Positions 1 through 7,822 of a DNA stretch of 10,629 bases are shown piece after piece (within the stretch, counting starts at the first letter, position 1; every line of letters begins with the position of its first letter). The stretch is from Magnetococcales bacterium (GTDB lineage: Bacteria; Pseudomonadota; Magnetococcia; Magnetococcales; JADFYX01). Under the pieces are notes generated by a model that had not been told where the DNA came from, did not search any database, and saw only the letters and a program-made list of their open reading frames with translations. Made by a program: the position numbers and the translations under genes. The stretch lies in assembly GCA_015232795.1 (NCBI GenBank), contig JADFYX010000068.1:1-10629 (forward strand), read 5' to 3'.

Positions 1-3000
1 AGGAAGCCCACTAGCACCAAACTGTTTAGAGATGGCACCTCCCAACATAGCACCCACACTGCGGTCTGTGTTGAGAATTGGTAGATGAATTGAGATTGGT
101 TGCAAAGTTTCAAATGCCCTATCCGCCAACTCCATCAACTTATGATCAAGAACTTTGTCAATTGCATGATCCTGTGTTTGCACCTGCCGTACAGCAATAT
201 TGGACGGCACATCAGGTTTTTCAAGAATGCTTGTGAAATCCAATCCTTGGGCCTTCCAATGGCTGATTGCCTTTTTAGTATTGATACAATCAACCCTACC
301 AATCATATCATCTATGGTTCTAAACCCCATATCCGCCATTATCTGGCGTACATCATTGGCAATAAAGTTGAAATAGTTGACGATAAACTGCGGACGACCA
401 GAAAATTTCTTACGCAACCCTACATCTTGGGTTGCAATGCCAACTGGGCAAGTGCCTAGATGACACTTACGCATTATGACACAACCCTCAACCACCAAAG
501 GTGCTGTGGCAAAGCCGTACTCTTCTGCTCCTAGTAGAGCAGCAATTACAACATCGCGTCCGGTACGTAGCTGACCATCGGTCTGCAAACGCACACGCCC
601 CCTAAGATCGTTTAGAACCAAGGTTTGCTGGGTCTCAGCCAAGCCCAACTCCCAGGGACCACCAGCATGTTTAATAGAACTAACCGGGCTGGCACCTGTT
701 CCACCATCACCACCAGATATAAGAATCATATCGGCATGACCTTTGGAAACACCAGCAGCAACAGTTCCCACACCAACTTCACTTACAAGCTTAACCGATA
801 CCCGACCAGTAGGATTTACATTTTTAAGATCAAAAATAAGCTGGGCCAGATCTTCGATGGAATAGATATCGTGGTGCGGTGGAGGTGAAATCAGGGTAAC
901 ACCAGGAGTTGTGTTTCTTGTTTTGGCGATAACCTCATTTACCTTGTGTCCCGGCAGTTGCCCCCCTTCACCGGGCTTGGCTCCTTGGGCAATTTTAATC
1001 TGCATCTCATTGGAGTTAACCAGATAATGGCTTGAAACCCCAAAACGACCAGATGCCACCTGTTTAATAGAACTGCGGGCTAAATCTCCATTGGGACGAG
1101 GTTTGAAACGCTCAGGATCTTCACCACCCTCACCTGTGTTGGACTGACCTCCAAGGCGGTTCATGGCGATGGCTAGCATCTCATGGGCCTCTTTGGAAAT
1201 GGAGCCGTATGACATAGCTCCAGTCACAAACCGTTTAACAATTTCACTTGCTGGCTCCACAAGATCAATGGAAATAGGCTTACGGGCTTTATTAAGATCA
1301 AACAGACCACGCAGTGTGCAGAGATCGCGGGAGCGGTTATTAATTAAATCGGCAAACTCTTTGTAGAGATCATAGTCATTATTCCGGGTGGAGTGCTGTA
1401 ACTTAGAGACGGTTTCAGAAGTCCACATATGTGTCTCGCCTTCACGGCGAAATTTATATTCCCCACCAACCTCAAGAGCATGAGAATCTGCCAGGCTTTC
1501 ACCGTAGGCGTTGCTGTGACGTGCTATAACTTCACGGGCAATACCGCAGATATCAACACCTTCAATACGGGAGACAGTTCCGGTAAAATATCTCTCCACA
1601 ACCTGTCGGCTTAAACCAATGGATTCAAAAATCTGCGCTCCACAATAACTAAACAGGGTGGAGATACCCATTTTAGAGAAAACCTTCAACATACCCTTGT
1701 TGATTGCTTTTATATAATTTTCATGGGCTTTTTCTACGCTTAAATCATCTGGCAAATTACCCTTCTCTTTTAATTCTGATATAGTTTCAAAGGCCAGATA
1801 AGGGTTTACCGCTCCAGCACCATATCCAGCTAAAAGCGCAAAATGGTTCACCTCACGAGCTTCACCTGTCTCGGCAATTATACTGGCCTTATTACGTACA
1901 CCAGCACGAATTAAATTATGGTGAACAGCCGATACAGCTAATAAAATTGGGACAGGAGCAAATTCTGCATTGCTACCTTTATCACTGAGAATAACAAGGT
2001 TTACCCCATCGGAAAGAGCTTGGGAGACATGATCAAAAATTGCCGACATGGCAGATTTCATTCCATTACAACCATCTGCTACCCGAAACAGAGTGGAGAA
2101 AGTTTGCGCTCTCAACCCCTTAATGTTTACATCACGAATTTTTGCAAGATTGCTATTTGTCAAAATCGGCTGTTGCAAAGATATGCGGTCAACATGTGAT
2201 GGAGACTCATCAAGCAGATTGCCAACCGGACCCAACTGCATGCGCAAGCTCATAACCAACTCTTCGCGTATGGGATCAATTGGTGGGTTGGTAACTTGAG
2301 CAAATAGCTGTTTAAAATAGTTAAAAACCAACACTGGCCGCTCTGATAAAATCGGCAAAGCAGCATCATTACCCATGGAACCAGTTGGCTCCTGACCATT
2401 TACAGCCATTGGAGCCAAGATTATATGTTGGTCCTCTTCGGTGTAGCCAAAGGTTTTTTGCCTTTTTAACAGTGGTTCAGTTTCCGGGTTACTGGCCTTA
2501 CCTTCGGCCAAGGTTTCAAGCGGCATCAAGCCATTTTTCACCCACTCACGATAGGGTTGGCTACTGATTATGCTGGATTTAATCTCTTCATCTTCAATAA
2601 TCCGCCCCTCTTTAAGATCGATAACAAACATACGACCAGGACGCAACCGTCCGTTAAAGAGTATATCTTGGGGTGGGAAGGTTAAGGTTCCCGCTTCGGA
2701 GGCCATTATACAGAGGCCACCTTTTGTGACCTGAAAACGGGCCGGACGCAGACCGTTACGGTCTAAGGTAGCACCGATATAACGACCATCGGCAAATGCT
2801 ACTGCTGCCGGACCATCCCAAGGCTCCATAATTGAAGCGTGATACTCATAAAACCCCTTACGGTCTTCATCCATATGTTTATGATTTTCCCATGCCTCAG
2901 GGATCATCATCATCATGGCTTGGGGCAGGGAACGACCGCTTATAACCAAAAATTCCAAAGCCCTATCAAAGGAGGCCGAATCCGACAGCCCCTCAGGAAC

Positions 3001-3873
3001 TATTGGAAACAGTTTTTTAATATCATCACCAAACAAAGGAGATGAAAGAGCGGCTTGCCTGGCCCGCATCCAGTTGATGTTGCCACGCAGGGTATTTATC
3101 TCACCATTATGGCTTATCATCCGAAACGGCTGGGCTAAATCCCAGGTTGGAAAAGTGTTGGTGGAGTACCGCTGATGCACCATGGAAAAAGCACTTACCA
3201 TGGTTGGGTCGCTTAGATCAGGATAATATTGTCCAACCTGCTCAGCTAAAAACATACCTTTGTAGAGCAAAGTCCGGGTAGAAAAACTAGAGATATGGAA
3301 GGCTGCTGTCTCATCAACACCATACCCCAACACCGCATTTTCAATACGCCGTCTGATAATAAACAGTTTGCGTTCCAGCCAGAGATCGTCAGCATCTTCG
3401 GGTTCGTTACGTCTACCCACAAACACCTGACTTATTACCGGCTCAGAAGCTTTGGCAGTATAACCAATACGGGCTTCAGCACTAATAGGTACAGTACGCC
3501 AACCAAGTAACAGTTGCCCCTCTTCGGCAATCATCTGTTCTACTAAACGGATACAAGATCCTCTAAGGGCTTTATCTTTAGGAAAAAAGATCATACCAAC
3601 GCCATAATCACCAGCTTTTGGTAGTTTGATCTTTAATCGTTTGGCTTTTTGTTGAAAAAAGGCATCGGGCATCTGCATTAGAATGCCGGCACCATCACCT
3701 GTTAAAGGATCTGCCCCCACCGCACCACGATGAGTGAGGTTATTGAGCACCTCAAGTCCCATCTCAATAATCTCATGAGATTTTTGACCATTTACATTAG
3801 CAACAAAACCAACTCCACAAGCATCGTGCTCGTGCTGGGGATCATATAACCCAATTTTCTTTGGAAAACCCAT
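1..3873 (-). CDS. gltB: Glutamate synthase (NADPH-type) large subunit, partial: C-terminal end beyond the left edge
   Basis: This is the alpha subunit of glutamate synthase (GOGAT). It hydrolyses glutamine and channels the ammonia to 2-oxoglutarate, giving two glutamates, with electrons from the GltD subunit. Frame-by-frame reading gives 1291 uninterrupted codons. Full family members have about 1480-1530 residues, so roughly the last 200 (most of the GXGXG beta-helix domain) are missing. The N-terminal glutaminase (class II amidotransferase) domain has the nucleophile Cys19 in HDACGVGF after a short propeptide, with HQRYSTNTFP at 233-242 and HNGEINT at 255-261. The FMN/2-oxoglutarate domain has MSYGSIS (887-893), KPGEGGQLPG (966-975), SPPPHHDIYS (996-1005) and SGGDGGTGASP (1053-1063). 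Cys1131, Cys1137 and Cys1142 form the C-x5-C-x4-C 3Fe-4S cluster motif. The ATG start is fixed by an in-frame TAG three codons upstream; AGGA lies nine bases before it. gltD is not in the window. Confidence 0.97.
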   Translation of the reverse strand, partial: MGFPKKIGLYDPQHEHDACGVGFVANVNGQKSHEIIEMGLEVLNNLTHRGAVGADPLTGDGAGILMQMPDAFFQQKAKRLKIKLPKAGDYGVGMIFFPKDKALRGSCIRLVEQMIAEEGQLLLGWRTVPISAEARIGYTAKASEPVISQVFVGRRNEPEDADDLWLERKLFIIRRRIENAVLGYGVDETAAFHISSFSTRTLLYKGMFLAEQVGQYYPDLSDPTMVSAFSMVHQRYSTNTFPTWDLAQPFRMISHNGEINTLRGNINWMRARQAALSSPLFGDDIKKLFPIVPEGLSDSASFDRALEFLVISGRSLPQAMMMMIPEAWENHKHMDEDRKGFYEYHASIMEPWDGPAAVAFADGRYIGATLDRNGLRPARFQVTKGGLCIMASEAGTLTFPPQDILFNGRLRPGRMFVIDLKEGRIIEDEEIKSSIISSQPYREWVKNGLMPLETLAEGKASNPETEPLLKRQKTFGYTEEDQHIILAPMAVNGQEPTGSMGNDAALPILSERPVLVFNYFKQLFAQVTNPPIDPIREELVMSLRMQLGPVGNLLDESPSHVDRISLQQPILTNSNLAKIRDVNIKGLRAQTFSTLFRVADGCNGMKSAMSAIFDHVSQALSDGVNLVILSDKGSNAEFAPVPILLAVSAVHHNLIRAGVRNKASIIAETGEAREVNHFALLAGYGAGAVNPYLAFETISELKEKGNLPDDLSVEKAHENYIKAINKGMLKVFSKMGISTLFSYCGAQIFESIGLSRQVVERYFTGTVSRIEGVDICGIAREVIARHSNAYGESLADSHALEVGGEYKFRREGETHMWTSETVSKLQHSTRNNDYDLYKEFADLINNRSRDLCTLRGLFDLNKARKPISIDLVEPASEIVKRFVTGAMSYGSISKEAHEMLAIAMNRLGGQSNTGEGGEDPERFKPRPNGDLARSSIKQVASGRFGVSSHYLVNSNEMQIKIAQGAKPGEGGQLPGHKVNEVIAKTRNTTPGVTLISPPPHHDIYSIEDLAQLIFDLKNVNPTGRVSVKLVSEVGVGTVAAGVSKGHADMILISGGDGGTGASPVSSIKHAGGPWELGLAETQQTLVLNDLRGRVRLQTDGQLRTGRDVVIAALLGAEEYGFATAPLVVEGCVIMRKCHLGTCPVGIATQDVGLRKKFSGRPQFIVNYFNFIANDVRQIMADMGFRTIDDMIGRVDCINTKKAISHWKAQGLDFTSILEKPDVPSNIAVRQVQTQDHAIDKVLDHKLMELADRAFETLQPISIHLPILNTDRSVGAMLGGAISKQFGASGLP

Positions 3874-3988
3874 ATAACACTATCCTGCTATTTTACCCTA
3901 GATACGCCAATCGTTACTGCAAACAACGTTTCTAAGTCCATTAATAAAAAGTACTCTTGCGTCACAGCTACAGTGAATCGCAACCGTT

Positions 3989-4019
3989 AGTATATCAAGA
4001 AACCATGGTGTAATGTCAA
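3989..4019 (-). promoter_or_regulatory. Predicted sigma-70 promoter of gltB, with extended -10
   Basis: On the minus strand there is a perfect TTGACA (4019-4014) and, 19 bases on, TATACT (3994-3989), a five-of-six match to the -10 consensus. TGA directly precedes the -10, making an extended -10 that can tolerate the long spacer. This would place the transcript start roughly 105-110 bases upstream of the gltB ATG. Nitrogen-responsive or Lrp-type control is common for gltB, but no binding site was recognised here. Confidence 0.55.
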
Positions 4020-4065
4020 CCGAGAGCGACAATAATACAGCAATTCTAAATATGACATACCGTAC

Positions 4066-4225
4066 TTACCAATAGCTGGGTAGTGCATTATATTGGCACA
4101 ATTGGGAAGAAAAAAACTTTCGTGTGGAGCAAACATGATCCGCAACTCCTGCGACCATAATCTGGAGTCCGAGTAGAATTAGAAAAAATACTTGTCAGAT
4201 TACTAAACCTGAAATCAATTTTTTT
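4066..4225 (+). other. Speculative small transcription unit with a 13-codon peptide
   Basis: Several weak signals occur in workable order on the plus strand. TTACCA (4066-4071) and TATATT (4089-4094), spaced 17 bases, resemble a sigma-70 promoter. GGAG (4126-4129) lies five bases before an ATG at 4135. The resulting peptide, MIRNSCDHNLESE, stops at 4174-4176. An imperfect hairpin at 4195-4212 (six pairs, one mismatch) is followed after six bases by seven T (4219-4225). Each signal is weak and could be chance; only their order suggests a short RNA or a leader ahead of the antitoxin gene. Confidence 0.15.
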
Positions 4226-4244
4226 GCTTTCCATACCAGAAATG

Positions 4245-4291
4245 ATACATTGACATATGATATGCACGGTATTTCACCGTACACAATGTAT
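4245..4291 (+). promoter_or_regulatory. Nested inverted repeats upstream of the antitoxin gene; likely autoregulatory operator
   Basis: Two inverted repeats lie 14-60 bases before the antitoxin start. The outer one is perfect over eight bases: ATACATTG (4245-4252) and CAATGTAT (4284-4291). The inner one is ACGGT (4266-4270) and ACCGT (4276-4280) around five bases; its centre is about five bases to the right of the outer centre. A TTGACA (4250-4255) overlaps the outer left arm. No well-spaced -10 partner was found for it, although TATGAT occurs at 4256-4261. Ribbon-helix-helix antitoxins typically repress their own operon by binding such palindromes. That this region is the operator is inference. 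Confidence 0.4.
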
Positions 4292-4304
4292 GGAGCATTA
4301 TTAA

Positions 4305-4580
4305 ATGACGACCATGAACGCTACCGCCAGATTCGACGTACGCATTCCAGAAGATATGAAGTCAACCGTTGAGACAGCCGCTTCTATGCTGGGCCTCAGA
4401 ACTTCTGCTTTTATCCGCTCCAGTGTTTTGGAAAAAGCACAAGAAGTTATCAAGACCCATGAGTCCATCACACTATCACAAAAGGAGTGGGCCTCCTTTG
4501 TGGAGATTCTCGACAAACCTTATCCTCGGACACCAGCGGCGAAACGTGCTATCGAAGCCCTAAAGAATAGCAATTCGTGA
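4305..4580 (+). CDS. TacA-type antitoxin, DUF1778 ribbon-helix-helix protein
   Basis: The 91-residue product matches the DUF1778 (TacA-like) antitoxin pattern. An N-terminal ribbon-helix-helix DNA-binding domain starts with the strand ARFDVRIPEDM (residues 8-18), followed by two helices ending near residue 50 (LGLRTSAFIRSSVLEKA at 28-44). The C-terminal tail, with LSQKEWASFVEIL (57-69) and then a Pro-rich turn, is the segment that in this family wraps and neutralises the toxin. GGAG (4292-4295) lies nine bases before the ATG and supports this start over the ATG three codons later. The gene ends in a GTGA overlap with the acetyltransferase gene, so the two are almost certainly co-transcribed and translationally coupled. 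Expected role: bind and inhibit the toxin, and repress the operon together with it. A plain RHH regulator is less likely given the partner. Confidence 0.88.
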   Translation: MTTMNATARFDVRIPEDMKSTVETAASMLGLRTSAFIRSSVLEKAQEVIKTHESITLSQKEWASFVEILDKPYPRTPAAKRAIEALKNSNS

Positions 4581-5089
4581 TTCCAGGTATCAGAGCTATC
4601 GAGTTAATCACAAAGGCACACAACCGGTCTGACTTTAATTGTGGAAAGCCACAATTAAATGACTATTTAAAAACACAGGCCCGTTATCGTAATAAAAAGG
4701 ATATTACCCGTATATTTGTAGCTGTGTCCGACGATAACTCCAACCGGATCGTTGGATATTATGGACTTACTTCAACCTCTATTGCCACTTCAGAGCTATC
4801 CGATAAAATGATCAAGGGATTGCCACGCTACCCGATCACTTGCGCTCTTCTGGCGCGATTAGCTGTGGATGTCTCTTTTCACAATAAAGGATTAGGAGGT
4901 GTGCTGTTGGCACATGCCTGGAGAAATGTTCTGGAGGTATCTAAAAAGCTAGCCATAAAGAGCATGATTGTCGATGCTAAAGACCAAGAAGCAAAAACTT
5001 TCTATCTTCACCACGGCTTCATCCAGCTAACCTCTGGCCCTATGCGGTTGGCGTTGTCTATCGATGATATCAGAAAATTTTTCAGATAA
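4577..5089 (+). CDS. TacT-type toxin, GNAT-family N-acetyltransferase
   Basis: This 170-residue GNAT protein has the layout of TacT/AtaT-type toxins, which acetylate the amino group of charged tRNAs and so block translation. Visible family marks are FNCGKPQLNDYL (20-31), the strand IVGYYGLTS (58-66), ARLAVDVS (93-100), the acetyl-CoA loop HNKGLGG (102-108), and FYLHHGF (142-148), whose Tyr143 matches the catalytic tyrosine of TacT. The acetyl-CoA loop departs slightly from the usual (Q/R)xxGxG: His102 sits where Gln or Arg is normal. The start is GTG, overlapping the antitoxin stop as GTGA. The upstream ribosome-binding site is weak, so translation probably depends on coupling, which would keep toxin below antitoxin. 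The acceptor tRNA cannot be predicted from sequence. The 71 bases after the gene hold no clear terminator. Confidence 0.87.
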   Translation: MIPGIRAIELITKAHNRSDFNCGKPQLNDYLKTQARYRNKKDITRIFVAVSDDNSNRIVGYYGLTSTSIATSELSDKMIKGLPRYPITCALLARLAVDVSFHNKGLGGVLLAHAWRNVLEVSKKLAIKSMIVDAKDQEAKTFYLHHGFIQLTSGPMRLALSIDDIRKFFR

Positions 5090-5160
5090 ATGCTGGTAGA
5101 AATACAAAGCTTAGGCAAGAAAAAAGACTCTAATGTATGTGAACCCTACTTATAATCTGA

Positions 5161-6033
5161 TTAAGGTCGCTGCCTTAGAATTAGAGGGGAGCTACCTCTG
5201 ATTTTCCAGCGATCCATTGCCCATTTAGCCTCTAGTTGCGATGAGAACGGGCCTAGTCTTACCCGGTAAAAATCTTCTTTTTCCCCTTTTACCTTCACAA
5301 GGTACGCAGGGGCTTTCTGGTTTCTTAGCTCGGTCACTACAGCAGATGCCCTTTCAAGGCTGGAAAAAATAACTAGCTGCACCTGATAAACCCCCAACAT
5401 ACCGACCTTTTGCAACTGGGGATTGGGCCTGGGGATATTGATGTTTGAGGTCTCTATCAAACCACTAACATCCTCTGTCTGTGGGATCAACTCCTCTTTG
5501 GGTACTACTACTTTGCGTTTGGAGAATTCCCGATAAAAGGTTATCTCCACGTCAGGGTCACGATGTTTTGGCTGTAAAGCACTGGGTAGCGGGACCACAT
5601 CATTTTTTGCTGGCACTAACTCCTCGTCCTGCTTGGCAGCATCTTTTTTTTCTTCTTCAATAACTTCGGAAGTTGACTCTATTATAATTTTTTCAACAAT
5701 ATCTTGCTGCTTTTTGGCAGTTTTAAGCAGTGGTTTTTTAATCTCGGGTTTTGGCTCATCTCTAGGTTTAAACTTTACAGGTATTTTTAACGATACCATC
5801 TGACTTGTAGAGGCATCACCTTCGGAAATTGGCATCACATCTTCAGGTATATCAATCTTGGCAGATATTTGAGTTTCAGCAGATTTTTTAACGTCGGCAT
5901 CATCACCAGTAAAAAGCTGGACGAAAAGAAACACCCCGCCACCAAACAACAACCCAATAGTGGCTGGTACGATATATGACTTCGAACGGTGCCGTCGATA
6001 CTTGGCTGATGTGGGATAGCGTGGAGTTGTCAC
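5161..6033 (-). CDS. SPOR-domain protein, FtsN-like single-pass membrane protein
   Basis: This 290-residue protein has a bitopic FtsN/DedD-like architecture. A short basic cytoplasmic segment (1-19, many Arg and Lys) is followed by one transmembrane helix (about 20-42). A long charged linker rich in Lys, Glu and Pro (about 43-205) leads to a C-terminal SPOR domain (about 213-288) with GVYQVQLVIFSS and DFYRVRLGPFSS. SPOR domains bind glycan strands lacking stem peptides and recruit proteins to the division septum. The linker is low in complexity and only the two ends are diagnostic. The start is GTG, overlapping the argS stop in a GTGA junction (6030-6033). No in-frame ATG would retain the basic N terminus. 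Last gene of the ispD operon. A cell-division role is inferred from domain content; it is not necessarily FtsN itself. Confidence 0.85.
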   Translation of the reverse strand: MTTPRYPTSAKYRRHRSKSYIVPATIGLLFGGGVFLFVQLFTGDDADVKKSAETQISAKIDIPEDVMPISEGDASTSQMVSLKIPVKFKPRDEPKPEIKKPLLKTAKKQQDIVEKIIIESTSEVIEEEKKDAAKQDEELVPAKNDVVPLPSALQPKHRDPDVEITFYREFSKRKVVVPKEELIPQTEDVSGLIETSNINIPRPNPQLQKVGMLGVYQVQLVIFSSLERASAVVTELRNQKAPAYLVKVKGEKEDFYRVRLGPFSSQLEAKWAMDRWKIRGSSPLILRQRP

Positions 6034-7751
6034 ATTTTTTCCGGGGCGGATACACCCAATAGAGTTAAACCATTTGCCAACACCTGACGTACAGCATTAA
6101 TTAAAGAGAGCCTCGCCCCTAACAACACGACATCATCTTCTAAAATCCGATGGCTGTTGTAATAGGTGTGGAAAGCTGAGGCTAAATCTATTAGATAATA
6201 GGGAACTCTGTGGGGTTCACGATTTACCGCTGCCCCTTCCAACGTTTCTGGATAGGTTCCTAGAAGTCTAATCAAGCTCATCTCAGCATCTTGGGTAAGA
6301 CAAGAGAGGTCTCCTTTACCATCACCCAAAGTTACATCCAGACCCTTATCGGCCAACTGCCGATAGACAGCATGAATACGAGCATGGGCATATTGCACAT
6401 AATAAACAGGATTATCGTTGCTTTTACTAACCGCTAATTCCAGATCAAAATCTAGGGAGGCTCCGCCAGAACGGGTTAAAAAGATAAAACGTACCGCATC
6501 ACTACCAACCTCATCTACCACTTCTGCCAGTGTAACAAAAGTGCCGTCCCGTTTGGACATCTTGACAGGTTCGCCACCCCGTACCAAGTTTACCATCTGC
6601 ACCAACTCCACCTCCAAAAGATTTTTTTTGTCGGTAAGTGCAGTTAAAGCAGCCTGTACCCGTTTTACATAACCACCATGATCCGCCCCCCAAACGTCAA
6701 TTAGCAGATCAAAACCCCGCCCGGCTTTTTCAAAATGGTAGGCAATATCAGCAGCAAAATAGGTGGCAGAGCCATCTGACTTTTTTAAAGCCCGATCTTC
6801 AGCATCACCAAACTTTGTAGATTTAAACAGCAGTTGTGGCCTAGCCTCCCAATCGTCAGGCAGCTTGCCTTTGGGTGGAGCAAGAACCCCTTCATAAATC
6901 AAACCTTTTGCTGTAAGTTGCTCTATTGTCTCCTCAATTTTACCTTCGGCATGAAGAGTGCGCTCAGAAAACCAATTATCAAAATGAATATTAATAGTCC
7001 CAAGTTCACCTCTAATCCACCCCATAATCATATCCATGGCAAAATCCACCACTGGGGCAGGAGGAGGAACTGCCAAATCTAGTTCTACAGACAACCAACC
7101 ATCACCATCTTTTTCTCGCAAGGCTTTGGCTATATCCACCACATACTGGGCAGGGTAGCAACCTTCTGCCATGGTGATGGAGCGACCAAACAGTTCAAAA
7201 TAACGCAACATAACCGACCAACCCAAAACCCCAACTTGGTTTCCGGCATCATTGATATAATATTCACGCTCTACCGTATGGCCTGTCACTTGAAGAATAC
7301 TGGCAATAGCATCCCCCATCACCGCTCCACGACCGTGGCCCACATGCATGGGGCCAGTTGGGTTGGCAGAGACAAATTCTACCAAAATGCGCTTGGAAGC
7401 CCCTATATTGCTTCTGCCATAACTCTGGCCCGCTTTTAAAATATCTGGGATAAGCTGCCTTATGCGTTCAGGGGTGATATGAAAATTTATAAAACCAGGA
7501 CCAGCAACTTCCCAACGGTCCACCTCATTTTGATTGGCAGGCAGAGCTGCCAGCATTTTGTCTGCCAGATCCCGGGGTTTTATTTTAGCAAAACGAGACA
7601 GTACCAAGGCTGCATTGGTGGCAAAATCACCGTGGCTTTCATCACGGGGTCGCTCAACTTTATATTCTGGCAACTCCCCCGAAGGTAGAACACCATCATC
7701 TTGCAACTTTTGAATAATTTCACTTACTAAATTTTCTATAATCTGCCGCAC
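6030..7751 (-). CDS. argS: Arginyl-tRNA synthetase
   Basis: This class I aminoacyl-tRNA synthetase charges tRNA-Arg with arginine in the cytoplasm. At 573 residues it is of normal length. The N-terminal Arg-specific tRNA-recognition domain spans about 3-92 and includes ESHGDFATN (38-46). The catalytic signature is SANPTGPMHVGHGRGA, with HVGH (136-139) as the HIGH motif, and KMSKR (397-401) is the KMSKS equivalent. WGADHGGYV (354-362) and DNPVYYVQYAHAR are further family blocks, and the DALR-type anticodon-binding domain fills about 450-573. The start is GTG: a strong AGAGGTGA ribosome-binding site lies just upstream and an in-frame TGA two codons upstream excludes a longer form. It sits 71 bases after ispF and overlaps the SPOR gene by four bases. 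Confidence 0.97.
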   Translation of the reverse strand: MRQIIENLVSEIIQKLQDDGVLPSGELPEYKVERPRDESHGDFATNAALVLSRFAKIKPRDLADKMLAALPANQNEVDRWEVAGPGFINFHITPERIRQLIPDILKAGQSYGRSNIGASKRILVEFVSANPTGPMHVGHGRGAVMGDAIASILQVTGHTVEREYYINDAGNQVGVLGWSVMLRYFELFGRSITMAEGCYPAQYVVDIAKALREKDGDGWLSVELDLAVPPPAPVVDFAMDMIMGWIRGELGTINIHFDNWFSERTLHAEGKIEETIEQLTAKGLIYEGVLAPPKGKLPDDWEARPQLLFKSTKFGDAEDRALKKSDGSATYFAADIAYHFEKAGRGFDLLIDVWGADHGGYVKRVQAALTALTDKKNLLEVELVQMVNLVRGGEPVKMSKRDGTFVTLAEVVDEVGSDAVRFIFLTRSGGASLDFDLELAVSKSNDNPVYYVQYAHARIHAVYRQLADKGLDVTLGDGKGDLSCLTQDAEMSLIRLLGTYPETLEGAAVNREPHRVPYYLIDLASAFHTYYNSHRILEDDVVLLGARLSLINAVRQVLANGLTLLGVSAPEKM

Positions 7752-7822
7752 AACTCACCTCTAAGACAAATATCAATTTTGAACCCATAACTCGCTATTT
7801 TCCAACAACCGTTAGATATAAC

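Larger units (their letters stand above)
3874..4304. other. Gene-free 431-base region between gltB and the toxin-antitoxin module
   Basis: No convincing protein gene, tRNA or insertion sequence is visible. The left part carries the gltB promoter and leader. The right part (4245-4304) carries the inverted repeats and ribosome-binding site of the antitoxin gene. The middle, about 4020-4240, is unexplained. It contains a possible weak plus-strand small transcription unit (listed separately) and a minus-strand open frame of 49 codons (4136-3987), which overlaps the gltB promoter, resembles no family known to me, and is therefore not called. Confidence 0.6.

Noticed and set aside
100..3510. Plus-strand open frames inside the gltB region (for example 100-459, 625-888, 2839-3175)
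   Set aside because: They are antisense shadows: the minus strand reads as an unbroken, fully recognisable GltB over every codon, and none of the plus-strand products resembles a protein family.
3987..4136. Minus-strand open frame of 49 codons starting MFAPHESFF
   Set aside because: It overlaps the gltB promoter, lacks a clear ribosome-binding site and matches no family I recognise; a chance open frame is the simpler reading.
4195..4225. Intrinsic terminator before the antitoxin gene
   Set aside because: The hairpin has only six pairs with a mismatch, and six bases separate it from the T run. It is too weak to call alone and is kept only as part of a speculative unit.
4301..4563. Alternative frames overlapping the antitoxin gene (4301-4516 minus, 4369-4563 plus)
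   Set aside because: The 4305-4580 frame has a ribosome-binding site, a clear DUF1778 sequence and the GTGA junction with the toxin gene; the others are shadows.
5090..5160. Bidirectional terminator between the toxin gene and the SPOR gene
   Set aside because: There is an A6 run at 5122-5127 that reads as T6 on the minus strand, but no stem precedes it in either direction.
7752..7822. Separate promoter for argS in the 71-base gap after ispF
   Set aside because: No -35/-10 pair with acceptable spacing was found; only the strong ribosome-binding site is clear, so argS is treated as part of the ispD operon.
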